Positions 32,611 through 41,769 of a DNA stretch of 64,000 nt are shown here, piece by piece. Positions within the stretch are counted from its first letter, which is position 1. Every line of letters begins with the position of its first letter. Source of the DNA: Prosthecomicrobium sp. N25 (GTDB taxonomy: Bacteria > Pseudomonadota > Alphaproteobacteria > Rhizobiales > Ancalomicrobiaceae); assembly GCF_037203705.1 (NCBI RefSeq), contig NZ_JBBCAT010000001.1, positions 469,418-533,417 on the forward strand, written 5' to 3'. The notes below the pieces were generated by a model that was not told the origin of the DNA, did no database searches, and worked only from the letters and a program-made list of their open reading frames with translations. A program made the translations under genes and the position numbers.

Positions 32611-35350
32611 GCCCGCCGTCCGGGTCGAGGCCGTCTCCCACCGCTACGGCGCCGCCGTCGCGGCCGATGCGGTCTCGCTGACCCTGCCCGCCGGCTCCGC
32701 CACCGCGGTGGTCGGCCCGGACGGGGTCGGCAAGTCGACCCTGCTCGGCCTCGTCGCCGGCGTTCGCCGCCTCCAGGCCGGGTCCGTGACGGTGTTCGGC
32801 GGCCCGATGGCCGACCGCCGCCACCGCGACGCGGTCGCAGGCCGCATCGCCTACATGCCGCAGGGCCTCGGCCGCAATCTCTACCCGACCCTGACGGTCG
32901 CGGAGAACATCGACTTCCATGGCCGACTGTTCGGTCTCGACGCGGCCGAGCGCGGGCGGCGCCTTTCCGACCTGCTGGCGGCCACCGGCCTCGACCCCTT
33001 CCCCGACCGGCCCGCCGGCAAGCTTTCCGGGGGCATGAAGCAGAAGCTGTCGCTCTGCTGCGCCCTCGTGCACGACCCCGACCTGCTCGTGCTCGACGAG
33101 CCGACGACCGGAGTCGACCCGCTGTCGCGCCGGCAGTTCTGGGCCCTGATCGCCCGCATCCGCGCCGAGCGGCCGGGCATGACCGTCCTGGTCGCGACCG
33201 CCTACATGGAGGAGGCGGAGGCCTTCGAGCGCATCGTCGCCATGGACGCCGGCCGCGTCATCGCCGAAGGCCCGCTGCCGGAGGTGCTCGCCGCCGCGGG
33301 CGCGGCCAGCCTCGAGGAGGCCTACCGCCGGCTGCAGCCCGGCGGCGGCGCCGCCGAGGCCTTCGTGGTGCCGCCCCGCCCCGCCCTCGACGGCGAGCCG
33401 GCGATCGAGGCCGAGGGCCTCACCCGCCGCTTCGGCGACTTCACAGCGGTGGACCGCGTCAGCTTCCGCATCGGGCGCGGCGAGATCTTCGGCTTCCTCG
33501 GCTCGAACGGCTGCGGCAAGACCACCACCATGAAGATGCTGACCGGGCTCCTCGACGCCACCGAGGGCAGCGCCCGCCTGTTCGGCCGGCCGGTGGACCC
33601 GCGCGACATCGAGACGAGGCTGCGCGTCGGCTACATGTCGCAGGGCTTCTCCCTCTACGAGGAGCTGACGGTCCGCGCCAACCTGACCCTCCACGCCCGC
33701 CTCTACCGCATGGACGGCCCGACCGCCCGGGCCCGCATCGCCGCCGGCCTGGAGCGCTTCGACCTCGCCGCCTGGGCCGACCAGACTCCCGCCCGCCTGC
33801 CGCTCGGCGTCCGCCAGCGCCTGCAACTCGCCGCCGCCTGCCTGCACGAGCCCGAGGTGCTGCTCCTCGACGAGCCGACCTCCGGGGTCGACCCCGCGGC
33901 CCGGGACCTGTTCTGGCGCCATCTGGTCGGCCTGTCGCGCCGGCAGGGCGTGACCATCTTCGTCTCCACCCATTTCATGAACGAGGCGGCCCGCTGCGAC
34001 CGGGTCTCGCTGATGCACCGGGGCCGGGTGCTGGCGGTCGGGACGCCCGCCGGCCTCGCCGAAGAGAAGGGCGGCGGCTCGCTCGAGGAGGCCTTCGTGG
34101 CCTTCCTGGCCGAGGCCGAGAACGAACCGCCGCCGGGCCCCCCGACCGCCCTGCGCGCCGCACCCGCTCCGACCTCCGCCGATCTCCCGCCGGACCCTGA
34201 TCCCGTCTCGCCTCGGGCCTGGCCGGCCGCCGGCCCGCCCGGCCGCATCTGGGCCTTCGCACGGCGCGAGGCCCAGGAACTGCTGCGCGACCGGGTGCGC
34301 CTCACCTTCGCCCTGCTGATCCCGCTCCTCCTCCTGGCGATCTTCTCCTTCGGCATCTCCTTCGACGTGGAATCGCTCACCTACGCCGTCGAGGACCGGG
34401 ACCGGTCGGTCGAGAGCCGCCGCCTCTTGTCGGATTTCGAAGGCTCCCGCTACTTCGAGGTGCGCCCGGATGTGGCGAGCGACGAGGAGGCCGACCGCCG
34501 CCTCGCCTCCGGCGAACTCCGTCTCGTCCTCGGCATCCCGCCGGGGTTCGGCCGCGACCTCCTCGCCGGCCGCCGTCCCGAGATCAGCGTCTGGATCGAC
34601 GGCGCCAACACGTTCCGCGCCGAGACCGTGCGCTCCTACGTTCAGGGCCTGCTGGCCGGCTATGTCCGCGACCTCGCCCATCACGCCGGGATCGACGCCG
34701 TCCAGCCGGTCGAGGTCCGGCCCCGCTTCCTCTACAACCAGGCCTTCCGCTCCGTGAACGCCATGGCGCCCGGCGTGGTCATGCTGGTGCTGATGCTGAT
34801 CACCGCCATGATGACCGCCCTCGGCGTCGTCCGGGAGCGGGAGATCGGCTCGATCGCGAACCTCCAGGCCTCGCCCGCCACGGTGCCCGAATTTCTGCTC
34901 GGCAAGCAGCTCGCCTATCTCGCCATCGGCTTCGTCGATCTCCTGACACTCACGGCCGCCGCGGTGCTCCTCTTCGGCGTCCCCTTCCACGGCTCCGTCC
35001 CGGCCCTGCTCCTCGGCGGCATCCTCTACGTGGCGGCGACGACCGGCTTCGGCCTCCTGGTCTCCACCATCGTGAGGACCCAGGTCGCCGCCACCTTCGC
35101 GACCGCGATCCTGACCGTGGTGCCGGCCGTCAATTTCTCGGGCCTCCTCTATCCGATCGCCTCCCTCGAGGGGCCCGGCCGGGTCGTCGGCCTGCTCTTC
35201 CCGTCCGCCTGGTTCCAGGCGATCTCGCTCGGCACCTTCGCCAAGGGGCTCGGTCCCGCGGACCTCGTCCCCGAATACGTCGCCCTGGCGGGCTTCGCCG
35301 TGGCCTACATGGCGGTCGCCTGCCTGGTCTGGCGCAAGCAGGAGCCCTGA
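32597..35350 (+). CDS. rbbA: RbbA-type ABC transporter: two ATPase domains fused to an ABC-2 permease
   Basis: The product has 917 residues. The first nucleotide-binding domain (about 8-240) has Walker A GPDGVGKST (40-48), signature LSGGMKQKL and Walker B LLVLDEPTTGVDP. The second (about 270-510) has GSNGCGKTT, a non-canonical signature LPLGVRQRL and LLLLDEPTSGVDP. The C-terminal third is an ABC-2 permease with an N-terminal helix (FALLIPLLLLAIFSFGIS), a periplasmic region and five more helices. RbbA was first described as a ribosome-associated ATPase in E. coli, but the architecture and neighbours point to a drug- or lipid-type exporter with YhiI and YhhJ. It overlaps yhiI and ends 5 bases before yhhJ. 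Confidence 0.92.
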   Translation: MSPAEPAVRVEAVSHRYGAAVAADAVSLTLPAGSATAVVGPDGVGKSTLLGLVAGVRRLQAGSVTVFGGPMADRRHRDAVAGRIAYMPQGLGRNLYPTLTVAENIDFHGRLFGLDAAERGRRLSDLLAATGLDPFPDRPAGKLSGGMKQKLSLCCALVHDPDLLVLDEPTTGVDPLSRRQFWALIARIRAERPGMTVLVATAYMEEAEAFERIVAMDAGRVIAEGPLPEVLAAAGAASLEEAYRRLQPGGGAAEAFVVPPRPALDGEPAIEAEGLTRRFGDFTAVDRVSFRIGRGEIFGFLGSNGCGKTTTMKMLTGLLDATEGSARLFGRPVDPRDIETRLRVGYMSQGFSLYEELTVRANLTLHARLYRMDGPTARARIAAGLERFDLAAWADQTPARLPLGVRQRLQLAAACLHEPEVLLLDEPTSGVDPAARDLFWRHLVGLSRRQGVTIFVSTHFMNEAARCDRVSLMHRGRVLAVGTPAGLAEEKGGGSLEEAFVAFLAEAENEPPPGPPTALRAAPAPTSADLPPDPDPVSPRAWPAAGPPGRIWAFARREAQELLRDRVRLTFALLIPLLLLAIFSFGISFDVESLTYAVEDRDRSVESRRLLSDFEGSRYFEVRPDVASDEEADRRLASGELRLVLGIPPGFGRDLLAGRRPEISVWIDGANTFRAETVRSYVQGLLAGYVRDLAHHAGIDAVQPVEVRPRFLYNQAFRSVNAMAPGVVMLVLMLITAMMTALGVVREREIGSIANLQASPATVPEFLLGKQLAYLAIGFVDLLTLTAAAVLLFGVPFHGSVPALLLGGILYVAATTGFGLLVSTIVRTQVAATFATAILTVVPAVNFSGLLYPIASLEGPGRVVGLLFPSAWFQAISLGTFAKGLGPADLVPEYVALAGFAVAYMAVACLVWRKQEP

Positions 35351-35355
35351 CGCCC

Positions 35356-36495
35356 ATGCCGGCCGCCGCGCTCCGCTTCCTCAAGGACGTCTTCTTCCTC
35401 GGCCTGAAGGAATTCACCAGCCTCAGGGCCGATCGGGTGATGATCGTTCTGGTCGTCTACGCCCTCTCGGTCGCCGTCGTGATCGTCGGGCGCGGGGTCA
35501 AGCTCGAGGTCACCAACGCCGCCGTCGCCATCGTCGACCAGGACCGCTCCGACCTCGGCCACCGGCTCGCCGACGCCCTGCCGCGCCCCTACTTCCGCCG
35601 CCCCCTCCTGGTCGACGCGACTGCGATCGACCGGGCGGTCGATCGGGGCGACTTCACCTTCGTGGTCGAGATCCCGCCGGGCTTCGAGGCCGACGTCCTG
35701 GCCGGCCGGACACCCTCGGTGGCGATCCGGGTCGACGCGACCGCGGTCGCGCAGGCCGGCAACGGCGTCGCGTACCTGCAGGACATCATCGCCCGCGAGA
35801 CGGCCGTCTGGCTCGGGCCCGCGGCCGAGCGCGCCGCCGCCCCGATCGGCGCCGCCATCCGGTTCCGCTTCAACCCGAACCTCGACGGCGTCCGCTACAA
35901 CGGGGTCATGCAGGTGATCAACTCGATCACGCTCCTGTCCATCCTGCTCGTCGGCGCCGCCGTCATGCGCGAGCGCGAGCACGGCACCATCGAGCACCTG
36001 CTGGTCATGCCGGTCCGGCCCGCCGCCATCGCGCTGGCGAAGATCTGGGCCAACGGCCTCGTCATCCTGGTCGCGGTCTTCCTCTCGATCGAACTGGTCC
36101 TGCGCGGCTGGCTCGGCATCCCGATCGCGGGCTCCGTGCCGCTCTTCCTGGCCGGCACCGTCCTCTACCTCTTCGCCACCACGGCGCTGGGCATCCTGAT
36201 CGCCACCATCGCGGCCTCCATGCCCCAGTTCGCCCTGCTGTCGATCCCGGTCTTCATCTCCATGATGCTGCTCTCCGGCACCATGACGCCGCTCGAGAGC
36301 ATGCCCGCCTGGCTGCAGACCGCCATGCACGCCTCGCCCTCTGTCTATTTCGTCCAGTTCGCGCAGGCGATCCTGTATCGCGCGGCCGGCTTCGAGGTGG
36401 TCTGGCGCCCGATGCTGGTGATGACGGCCCTCGGCTGCGCCTTCCTGGCGCTCGCCCTCACCCGCTTCCGCGCGATGCTGGCGAAGGCCGGCTGA
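35356..36495 (+). CDS. yhhJ: ABC-2 type transporter permease (YhhJ-like)
   Basis: This 379-residue inner-membrane permease has one N-terminal helix (VMIVLVVYALSVAVVIVG), a periplasmic domain of about 150 residues and five C-terminal helices. Key segments are RFNPNLDGVRYNGVMQVINSITLLSILLVGAAVMREREHGTIEHLLVMPV and FVQFAQAILYRAAGFEVVWRPMLVM, both typical of this family. It probably pairs with the permease half of RbbA to form the heterodimeric channel. The gene is the third in the yhiI-rbbA-yhhJ operon and is followed by a convergent methyltransferase gene. Confidence 0.92.
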   Translation: MPAAALRFLKDVFFLGLKEFTSLRADRVMIVLVVYALSVAVVIVGRGVKLEVTNAAVAIVDQDRSDLGHRLADALPRPYFRRPLLVDATAIDRAVDRGDFTFVVEIPPGFEADVLAGRTPSVAIRVDATAVAQAGNGVAYLQDIIARETAVWLGPAAERAAAPIGAAIRFRFNPNLDGVRYNGVMQVINSITLLSILLVGAAVMREREHGTIEHLLVMPVRPAAIALAKIWANGLVILVAVFLSIELVLRGWLGIPIAGSVPLFLAGTVLYLFATTALGILIATIAASMPQFALLSIPVFISMMLLSGTMTPLESMPAWLQTAMHASPSVYFVQFAQAILYRAAGFEVVWRPMLVMTALGCAFLALALTRFRAMLAKAG

Positions 36496-36513
36496 CCGCC
36501 CCGCCGGCAGCCC

Positions 36514-37101
36514 TCAGGACGCGCCGGACGGCACCGGCTCGAGCGCCAGGAGCGCCGCCCGCAGGGCGGGGTCCCGGGTCGCCGCGAAGGCCCCGATGGT
36601 CCAGCGGCGCCGGGTCTCGACCGTCCCGGTCACGATCTCCGGCACGACGGCGCGCAACCCCGCCTCGCTGTAGTCCTCGACCACATGGGTCTCGAACGGG
36701 TTGCCCCCGACGGCCCCCTGCGGGAAGTGGCCGATCGGGACCGAGATGAAGAGCAGGCGGCAGCAGTCGAGGAGCCGGTCGGCCAGCGCGCGGGCGTCCG
36801 CCGTCGACATGTGCTCGAGCACGTCGCCCAGGAAACAGAGGTCGAACGGGCCGATCGCCCCATAGTCGACGCTCCGCGCGTCCGCGACGATCACCCGGTC
36901 GTAGAGCGCCGCCAGCCCGAACTCGGCCACATAGGGCTCCCACACCTCGACCCCCACCCAGGTGGCGGTCCGGAACCGCTCGCGCAGGAGCTGGCTGTAG
37001 GTGCCGCGGCCGACGCCGACATCGAGGATCCGCGTCACGGGCGCGGCGAGCGCGCAACGCGCCTCGATCCACGCCTTGCCCGCCTTCGAACTGCCCGGCA
37101 T
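36514..37101 (-). CDS. Class I SAM-dependent methyltransferase
   Basis: This 195-residue protein has a Rossmann-like methyltransferase fold. Motif I is ILDVGVGRGTYSQLLRERF (25-43, GxGxG version), the acidic loop is VGVEVWEPY, motif II region IVADARSVDY, and motif post-I/III FDLCFLGDVLEHMSTADARALADRLLDCCRLLFISVPI. The DVLEHM stretch is common in methyltransferases acting on lipids, sugars or small molecules. The substrate is unknown. GGAGG lies 4 bases before the ATG. It converges with yhhJ and diverges from the shikimate dehydrogenase-like gene. Confidence 0.85.
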   Translation of the reverse strand: MPGSSKAGKAWIEARCALAAPVTRILDVGVGRGTYSQLLRERFRTATWVGVEVWEPYVAEFGLAALYDRVIVADARSVDYGAIGPFDLCFLGDVLEHMSTADARALADRLLDCCRLLFISVPIGHFPQGAVGGNPFETHVVEDYSEAGLRAVVPEIVTGTVETRRRWTIGAFAATRDPALRAALLALEPVPSGAS

Positions 37102-37247
37102 TCTGCCTCCAACGCCCGTTCGACTGGAATGTCAGATGGGGCATCCCTCATAGCCCACCACGGCACCACCGGTCGAGCACCGCCTGCCGTCACCGCCGAG
37201 GCATCGGCCCGCGTCGGCGCCCGGTGATTTCCCGAGAGCCGAGAGCC

Positions 37248-38054
37248 ATGACGCTGCGCATCGACGGATCCACACGGCTCGTCCCCATCGTGGGCGACCC
37301 GATTGCCCAGGTGAGGTCCCCGGCGGGACTGAGCGAGGCCTTCTCGGCGGCCGGCCGCAACATGCTCGTGGTGCCGGCCCACGTGGCGCCGGCGGACCTG
37401 GAGGTCTGGTTCCGCGGCCAGGCGGTCGCGCGGAACGTGGACGGCATCGTGGTCACCATCCCTCACAAGTTCGCTGCCTTCCGGCTCTGCCGAACGGTGT
37501 CGCCGCGGGCTCGCCTCCTGGAGGCCGTCAATGCTCTCAGGCGCGATCCCGACGGCTCCTGGCACGGAGACATGTTCGACGGGCTCGCTTTCGTGACCGC
37601 GGCCCGCGCCGCCGGCTGCCGCTTCGAAGGCGCCCGGGTGCTCCTCGTCGGCGCCGGGGGCGCCGGCAGCGCCATCGCGGAGGCGGTGGCGGCCGAGAGG
37701 CCGCGCGTCCTGGCGATCCACGACGCCGATCCGCATCGGCGCGACCGCCTCATGGACCGGCTGGCGCCCCTCGGCGTCGCCCTGGCCGCCGGCTCGCCCG
37801 ACCCCCGTGGCTTCGACGCGGTCCTCAATGCGACCCCGCTGGGCATGTGCCCGAGCGACCCTCTCCCCGTCGACCCGGACGGCCTCGACCCCGCGGCGTT
37901 CGTCGGCTGCGTGGTGACAGAGCCCGAGGTACCGCCGCTCCTGGCCGCAGCCCGTGCCCGCGGCTGCCGCACCGCGACCGGCGTCGACATGTTCCTGGCC
38001 GTCCGCGGCCTGATCGTCGACTTCCTGCTCGGAGCCGGCGGCCGGTTCCGCTGA
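37248..38054 (+). CDS. Shikimate/quinate dehydrogenase-like protein, atypical active site
   Basis: This 268-residue protein has the AroE fold. VPIVGDPIAQVRSP is at the N-terminus, VTIPHKFAA carries the catalytic lysine, and the NADP-binding domain has VLLVGAGGAGSAIAEAVA, FDAVLNATPLGMCPSDPLPVD and VDMFLAVRGLIVDFLLG. Two features depart from true AroE. The SxS shikimate-carboxylate motif is replaced by QVRSP, and the GxNTD loop reads GDMFDG, keeping only the aspartate. It may therefore act on another cyclic acid rather than in aromatic amino-acid synthesis. The ATG at 37248 is used; an in-frame ATT-preceded start at 37224 is less likely. Confidence 0.8.
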   Translation: MTLRIDGSTRLVPIVGDPIAQVRSPAGLSEAFSAAGRNMLVVPAHVAPADLEVWFRGQAVARNVDGIVVTIPHKFAAFRLCRTVSPRARLLEAVNALRRDPDGSWHGDMFDGLAFVTAARAAGCRFEGARVLLVGAGGAGSAIAEAVAAERPRVLAIHDADPHRRDRLMDRLAPLGVALAAGSPDPRGFDAVLNATPLGMCPSDPLPVDPDGLDPAAFVGCVVTEPEVPPLLAAARARGCRTATGVDMFLAVRGLIVDFLLGAGGRFR

Positions 38055-38105
38055 GGGCGGGAAGGCACACCGGACCGTGCCGCGAGAGCCTCGGCCCCGC
38101 GCCGT

Positions 38106-38795
38106 TCAGGACAGCGGTCGCGCCCCGCAGATCGCGGCACCGTCCAACATGGCCAGGGCGCCGTTATCTCCGGGCGCGCAGCAGGGGTGGGCCGCCCCGA
38201 GCACCGCCGCCGCGGCCAGCGCCGCCGTGGTGGTCTTGGCGCCGAAGAGGCCCTTGAGCCAGCCCGCCTTGCGGGCGGGCGTGGCGTCCGCCCCGGCGGC
38301 CTCGGCCTCGGCCGGTTCGGGGCCGTCCGGCGCCGCGGCCTCGGCCGGTGACGGGCCGCCCACGGTCGCCGCGAAGGTCTCGAAGAATTCGCCGGCCAGC
38401 TTCTTGGCGGTGGAGTCGATCAGCCGCGCGCCGAGCTGGGCGAGCTTGCCGCCGATCTGCGCATCGACCGCATAGGTCAGCACCGTCGCATCCGGCCCGT
38501 CCTCGGCGAGCGTGACGGTCGCGCCGCCCTTGGCGAAGCCGGCCACGCCCCCCGAGCCTTCTCCCGAGATGCGGTAGCCGTTCGGCGGGTCGATGTCGGA
38601 GAGCGTCACCTTGCCCCCGAAGGTCGCCTTCACGGGGCCGACCTTGAGCGTCACCCGGGCCGTCATCTCGGTCGGCGACGTCATCTCCAGGCTTTCGCAG
38701 CCGGGAATGCAGGCGCGCAGCACCGCGGGATCGTTGAGCGCGGCCCAGACCGCCTGTCGGGGAGCCGGGATGCGCTGGCTGTCGTTCATCTGCAT
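38106..38795 (-). CDS. coxG: CO dehydrogenase accessory protein CoxG (SRPBCC family, membrane tail)
   Basis: This 229-residue protein opens with a CoxG/SRPBCC domain (1-150: QRIPAPRQAVWAALNDPAVLRACIPGCESLE, TARVTLKVGPVKATFGGKVTLSDIDPPNGYRISGEG, VDAQIGGKLAQLGARLIDSTAKKLAGEFFETF). A Pro/Glu/Ala linker leads to a hydrophobic C-terminal segment (TTTAALAAAAVLGAAHPCC) that could anchor it in the membrane. In carboxydotrophs CoxG recruits CO dehydrogenase to the cytoplasmic membrane. It is the last gene of the cox cluster, 11 bases after coxF, with GAAGGA before the ATG. Confidence 0.92.
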   Translation of the reverse strand: MQMNDSQRIPAPRQAVWAALNDPAVLRACIPGCESLEMTSPTEMTARVTLKVGPVKATFGGKVTLSDIDPPNGYRISGEGSGGVAGFAKGGATVTLAEDGPDATVLTYAVDAQIGGKLAQLGARLIDSTAKKLAGEFFETFAATVGGPSPAEAAAPDGPEPAEAEAAGADATPARKAGWLKGLFGAKTTTAALAAAAVLGAAHPCCAPGDNGALAMLDGAAICGARPLS

Positions 38796-38806
38796 GGGAC
38801 GATCCT

Positions 38807-39634
38807 TCAATCGGGAACGGCGGCGCGCTGGCCCTTCCGGCGCAGCGCGAGGATTTCGGCCAGGATGGAGAGGGCGATCTCCTCCGGCGTGATGGCACCG
38901 AGGTCGAGCCCGGCGGGTCCCTTGAGCCGATCGAAGCGCCCGGCCGGCACGCCGTCCCCGGTCAGGCTCTCCCTGAGCGCCGCGACCTTGCGGCGGCTGC
39001 CCACGAAGGCGACGTGATCCGCCTCCGCCGTCAGCGCCGCCTTCAGCGCCGCCTCGTCCCCGCGACCCTGCGTGGAGACGATCAGGTAGCGCGGCCCGCC
39101 GCTCGCCTCCGGGATGCCGTAGCCCTCGACCCGCTCGTCGGCCTGCGCGAACAGCCCCTGGTCCTCGGCCGGAGCCGCCACGACCACACGGTATCCGAAG
39201 CGCGGCCCCAGCTCGGCCAGCGCCAGCGCCACGGGGCTCGCGCCGAGCACGACGAGGTCCGGCTTCGGCAGCATGGGTTCGACGAACACGTCCATGGTCC
39301 CCCGGCTCGGGCACATGTTGCGGGCGAAGCGGACTCCGTCGCGCTCCTCGCCGGGCTTCAGCCCGAGGTCCGCCAGGATGTCCTTCGGCATCACCGAGAC
39401 GAGCCGCGGCTGCCCGTCGGCCAGCGCCTCCCGGGCTGCCTTGAGGACGGCCGCGCGCGCGCAGCCGCCGCCGATCCACCCCTCCGAGATCCGACCGTCC
39501 GGACGGATCACCGCCTTGGCGCCCGCCTTGGCGGCGGTGACCGACACGGTACGCACCACGGTCGCGAGGCAGAAGGCCTCGCCTTTCGACTTCAGGTCGG
39601 CGACGAGGTCGAGAAGATCGGTCCGAGGCGGCAT
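38807..39634 (-). CDS. coxF: XdhC/CoxF family molybdenum-enzyme maturation factor
   Basis: This 275-residue member of the XdhC/CoxI family binds molybdenum cofactor and helps insert or sulfurate it in molybdenum hydroxylases. The N-terminal XdhC domain shows ADLKSKGEAFCLATVVRTVSVTAAKAGAKAVI and EGWIGGGCARAAVLKAAREAL. The Rossmann-like C-terminal domain has DLVVLGASPVALALAELGPRFGYRVVVAAP, and the end has ITPEEIALSILAEILALRR. Its position between coxE and coxG matches CoxF of the Oligotropha cluster. Spacing to its neighbours is 11 bases on each side. Confidence 0.9.
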   Translation of the reverse strand: MPPRTDLLDLVADLKSKGEAFCLATVVRTVSVTAAKAGAKAVIRPDGRISEGWIGGGCARAAVLKAAREALADGQPRLVSVMPKDILADLGLKPGEERDGVRFARNMCPSRGTMDVFVEPMLPKPDLVVLGASPVALALAELGPRFGYRVVVAAPAEDQGLFAQADERVEGYGIPEASGGPRYLIVSTQGRGDEAALKAALTAEADHVAFVGSRRKVAALRESLTGDGVPAGRFDRLKGPAGLDLGAITPEEIALSILAEILALRRKGQRAAVPD

Positions 39635-39645
39635 GGGCGGGCTCC

Positions 39646-40839
39646 TCAAATCCGGGCGAGGTAGGGTTCGAGCGCCATCAGGCTCTCGATTGTGTGGGCC
39701 GGGGCGAAGAGGTCGACATGGGGCAGGGCTGCGGCCATCCCGCGCGCGGACGGCTCGTAGCCCTCCCAGCCGAGGAGCGGGTTGAGCCACACGATGCGCC
39801 GGCAGCGGCGGCCGAGCGCCGCCATCTCGGCGCCGAGGATCTCCGGCGCGCCCGTGTCGTAGCCGTCCGAGAGGATCATCACGCAGGTCCGGGAGTGGAC
39901 GACCCGCGCGGCGTGGTAGCGGTTGAAGGCCGCCAGGCTCTCGCCGATCCGCGTGCCTCCGCCGACACCCTCGGCCATCAGCCCGAGGCGGTCGAGCGCG
40001 CGGCCCGCGTCCTTCTCCTTCAGCGCGTCCGACACGTGGACGAGCCGCGTGTGGAACAGGAAGGCCTCCGCCTCGCGGAAGTGGTCGAGCACGCCGTGGA
40101 CGAAGCGCAGGAAGACGGCCGTGTAGAGGCTCATCGACCCTGAGGCGTCGACGAGCACGACGAGGCGGAGCGGCTTCGTCCGTGGCCGGCGGTGCACGAG
40201 CGCGAGCGGGGTGCCGCCCGTCGCCAGGCTCGCCCGGATGGTGCGGCGAAGATCCAGGCGCGGCCCGCGACGGGCGGCCTTGTCGCGCCGGGTGAGGCGG
40301 ACCCGCATGCGCCGCGCCAGGCGTTCGGCCAGCGCGTGCGCCTCGGCGAGGGCCTCCGGGTCGGCGATCTTGCGGAAATCGGTGCGGGCGAGGCTCTCCT
40401 GCCGGCTCGCCCCCTCGCGGCGTCCCGACGGATGGGCCTCGGTCTCCGGCCCGTCCCGGCCCCGCTCCAGGTCGGTCGGCAGCCCGGGCGCGCCGCCGGC
40501 CGAGCGGGCGTCCGCGAGCGACTTGATGGTCCGCTGGCTCACCTGGGCTGCCTGCCCCGACACCGCGACCCGCGTCTTGACCCGCGCGCCCGCCCAGAAG
40601 GCGTCGAACAACGCGTCGAACCGGTCCCAGTCGGACCGACGGCCGCACAGGAGCGCGCGGAGCGCGGGCCGGGCGGCGGCCGGCCGGTCCATGCCGGCTT
40701 CGGCGAGGATCCTCAGCGCGTCCCGGCTCTCCGCGAGGCCGACCGGATAGCCGTTGTCGCGCAGCGTCCGCAGGAAGCCGGCGAGCCGGCGCCGGACGGC
40801 CGGGCCGATATCGTCGCGGGTCGCCAGCCGGGCCGCCAT
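39646..40839 (-). CDS. coxE: CoxE: von Willebrand factor A domain protein for CO dehydrogenase maturation
   Basis: This 397-residue CoxE-family protein has a C-terminal VWA domain whose MIDAS motif is intact (VLVDASGSMS, then EGVGGGTRIGESL and ILSDGYDTG). The N-terminal region (GFLRTLRDNGYPVGLAESRDALRIL) is conserved in CoxE. With the MoxR-type ATPase CoxD it is thought to remodel CO dehydrogenase so the copper-sulfur active site can be built. It starts one base after the coxD stop codon, so the two are almost certainly translated together. Confidence 0.93.
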   Translation of the reverse strand: MAARLATRDDIGPAVRRRLAGFLRTLRDNGYPVGLAESRDALRILAEAGMDRPAAARPALRALLCGRRSDWDRFDALFDAFWAGARVKTRVAVSGQAAQVSQRTIKSLADARSAGGAPGLPTDLERGRDGPETEAHPSGRREGASRQESLARTDFRKIADPEALAEAHALAERLARRMRVRLTRRDKAARRGPRLDLRRTIRASLATGGTPLALVHRRPRTKPLRLVVLVDASGSMSLYTAVFLRFVHGVLDHFREAEAFLFHTRLVHVSDALKEKDAGRALDRLGLMAEGVGGGTRIGESLAAFNRYHAARVVHSRTCVMILSDGYDTGAPEILGAEMAALGRRCRRIVWLNPLLGWEGYEPSARGMAAALPHVDLFAPAHTIESLMALEPYLARI

Positions 40840-40840
40840 G

Positions 40841-41713
40841 TCAGGCGACCTTGCCGATCAGCCGGTCGGCCACCTCGCGGGTGAGCCGGGCGCGATCTTC
40901 GCGGGTCTTCAGCACGCAGGAGAGCGTCTCGTAGACGGCTTCGCGGTCCGCATCGAGCCGCCCGACCCCGAGCCCCACCAGCGCCGCCGCCCAGTCCAGC
41001 GTCTCCGCCACGCCGGGGATCTTGGACAGCTCCTCCTTGCGGATCCGCTCCATCAGCCGGGCCACCTGCAGGGCGAGCCCAGTGTCGATGCCGGGCAGGC
41101 GGGCGAGCAGGATGCGGGCCTCGCGGTCCACGTCCGGGAAGTCGAGCGCGTGGTAGAGGCAGCGCCGGCGCAGGGCGTCGGAGAGCTCGCGCGTGCCGTT
41201 GGACGTCAGGATAACGCGCGGGATCGTGGTGGCGCGGATGGTGCCGAGTTCCGGGATGGTGACCTGGAAGTCCGACAGGATCTCCAGCAGGAAGGCCTCG
41301 AACGCCTCGTCGGCCCGATCGATCTCGTCGATCAGCAGGACCGGCGCGACCGGCTGCCGGATGGCGGCGAGCAGCGGCCGCTCCATCAGGTACTTCTCCG
41401 AGAAGACGTGCTCCTCCGTCTCCTCCGCGTCGAGTCCCTCGCGAGCCTTGATCGCGAGCAGCTGGCGCTGGTAGTTCCACTCGTAGAGCGCGTCCGAGCG
41501 GTCCAGCCCCTCGTGGCACTGCAGGCGGATGAGGCGGGTCTGGTGGACGCCCGCGAGCGCCTTGGCGACCTCCGTTTTGCCGACCCCCGCCTCGCCTTCC
41601 AGGAGCAGCGGCCGGTTGAGCATGTCCATGAGCGCGAGCGCCGTGGCGAGCGCCCCGTCGGCCACGTAGCCGACGGCGGCGAGGCGGTTCGCGATGGTCT
41701 GTCGATCGAGCAT
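40841..41713 (-). CDS. coxD: CoxD: MoxR-family AAA+ ATPase
   Basis: This 290-residue MoxR AAA+ ATPase has Walker A LLLEGEAGVGKTEVAKAL (P-loop 40-48), Walker B VLLIDEIDRADEAFEAFLLE, sensor 1 VILTSNGTRELSDALRRRCLYHALDFP with the arginine finger, and the C-terminal lid. CoxD is known to act in assembling the [CuSMoO2] centre of form I CO dehydrogenase, together with CoxE. It follows coxL after a 95-base gap that holds a strong hairpin, and abuts coxE. Confidence 0.93.
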   Translation of the reverse strand: MLDRQTIANRLAAVGYVADGALATALALMDMLNRPLLLEGEAGVGKTEVAKALAGVHQTRLIRLQCHEGLDRSDALYEWNYQRQLLAIKAREGLDAEETEEHVFSEKYLMERPLLAAIRQPVAPVLLIDEIDRADEAFEAFLLEILSDFQVTIPELGTIRATTIPRVILTSNGTRELSDALRRRCLYHALDFPDVDREARILLARLPGIDTGLALQVARLMERIRKEELSKIPGVAETLDWAAALVGLGVGRLDADREAVYETLSCVLKTREDRARLTREVADRLIGKVA

Positions 41714-41769
41714 GGAAGTCTTCCGGTGAACCTCGGACAGGAACCCGCGGACCCGTGGGCCGGAGGGTC

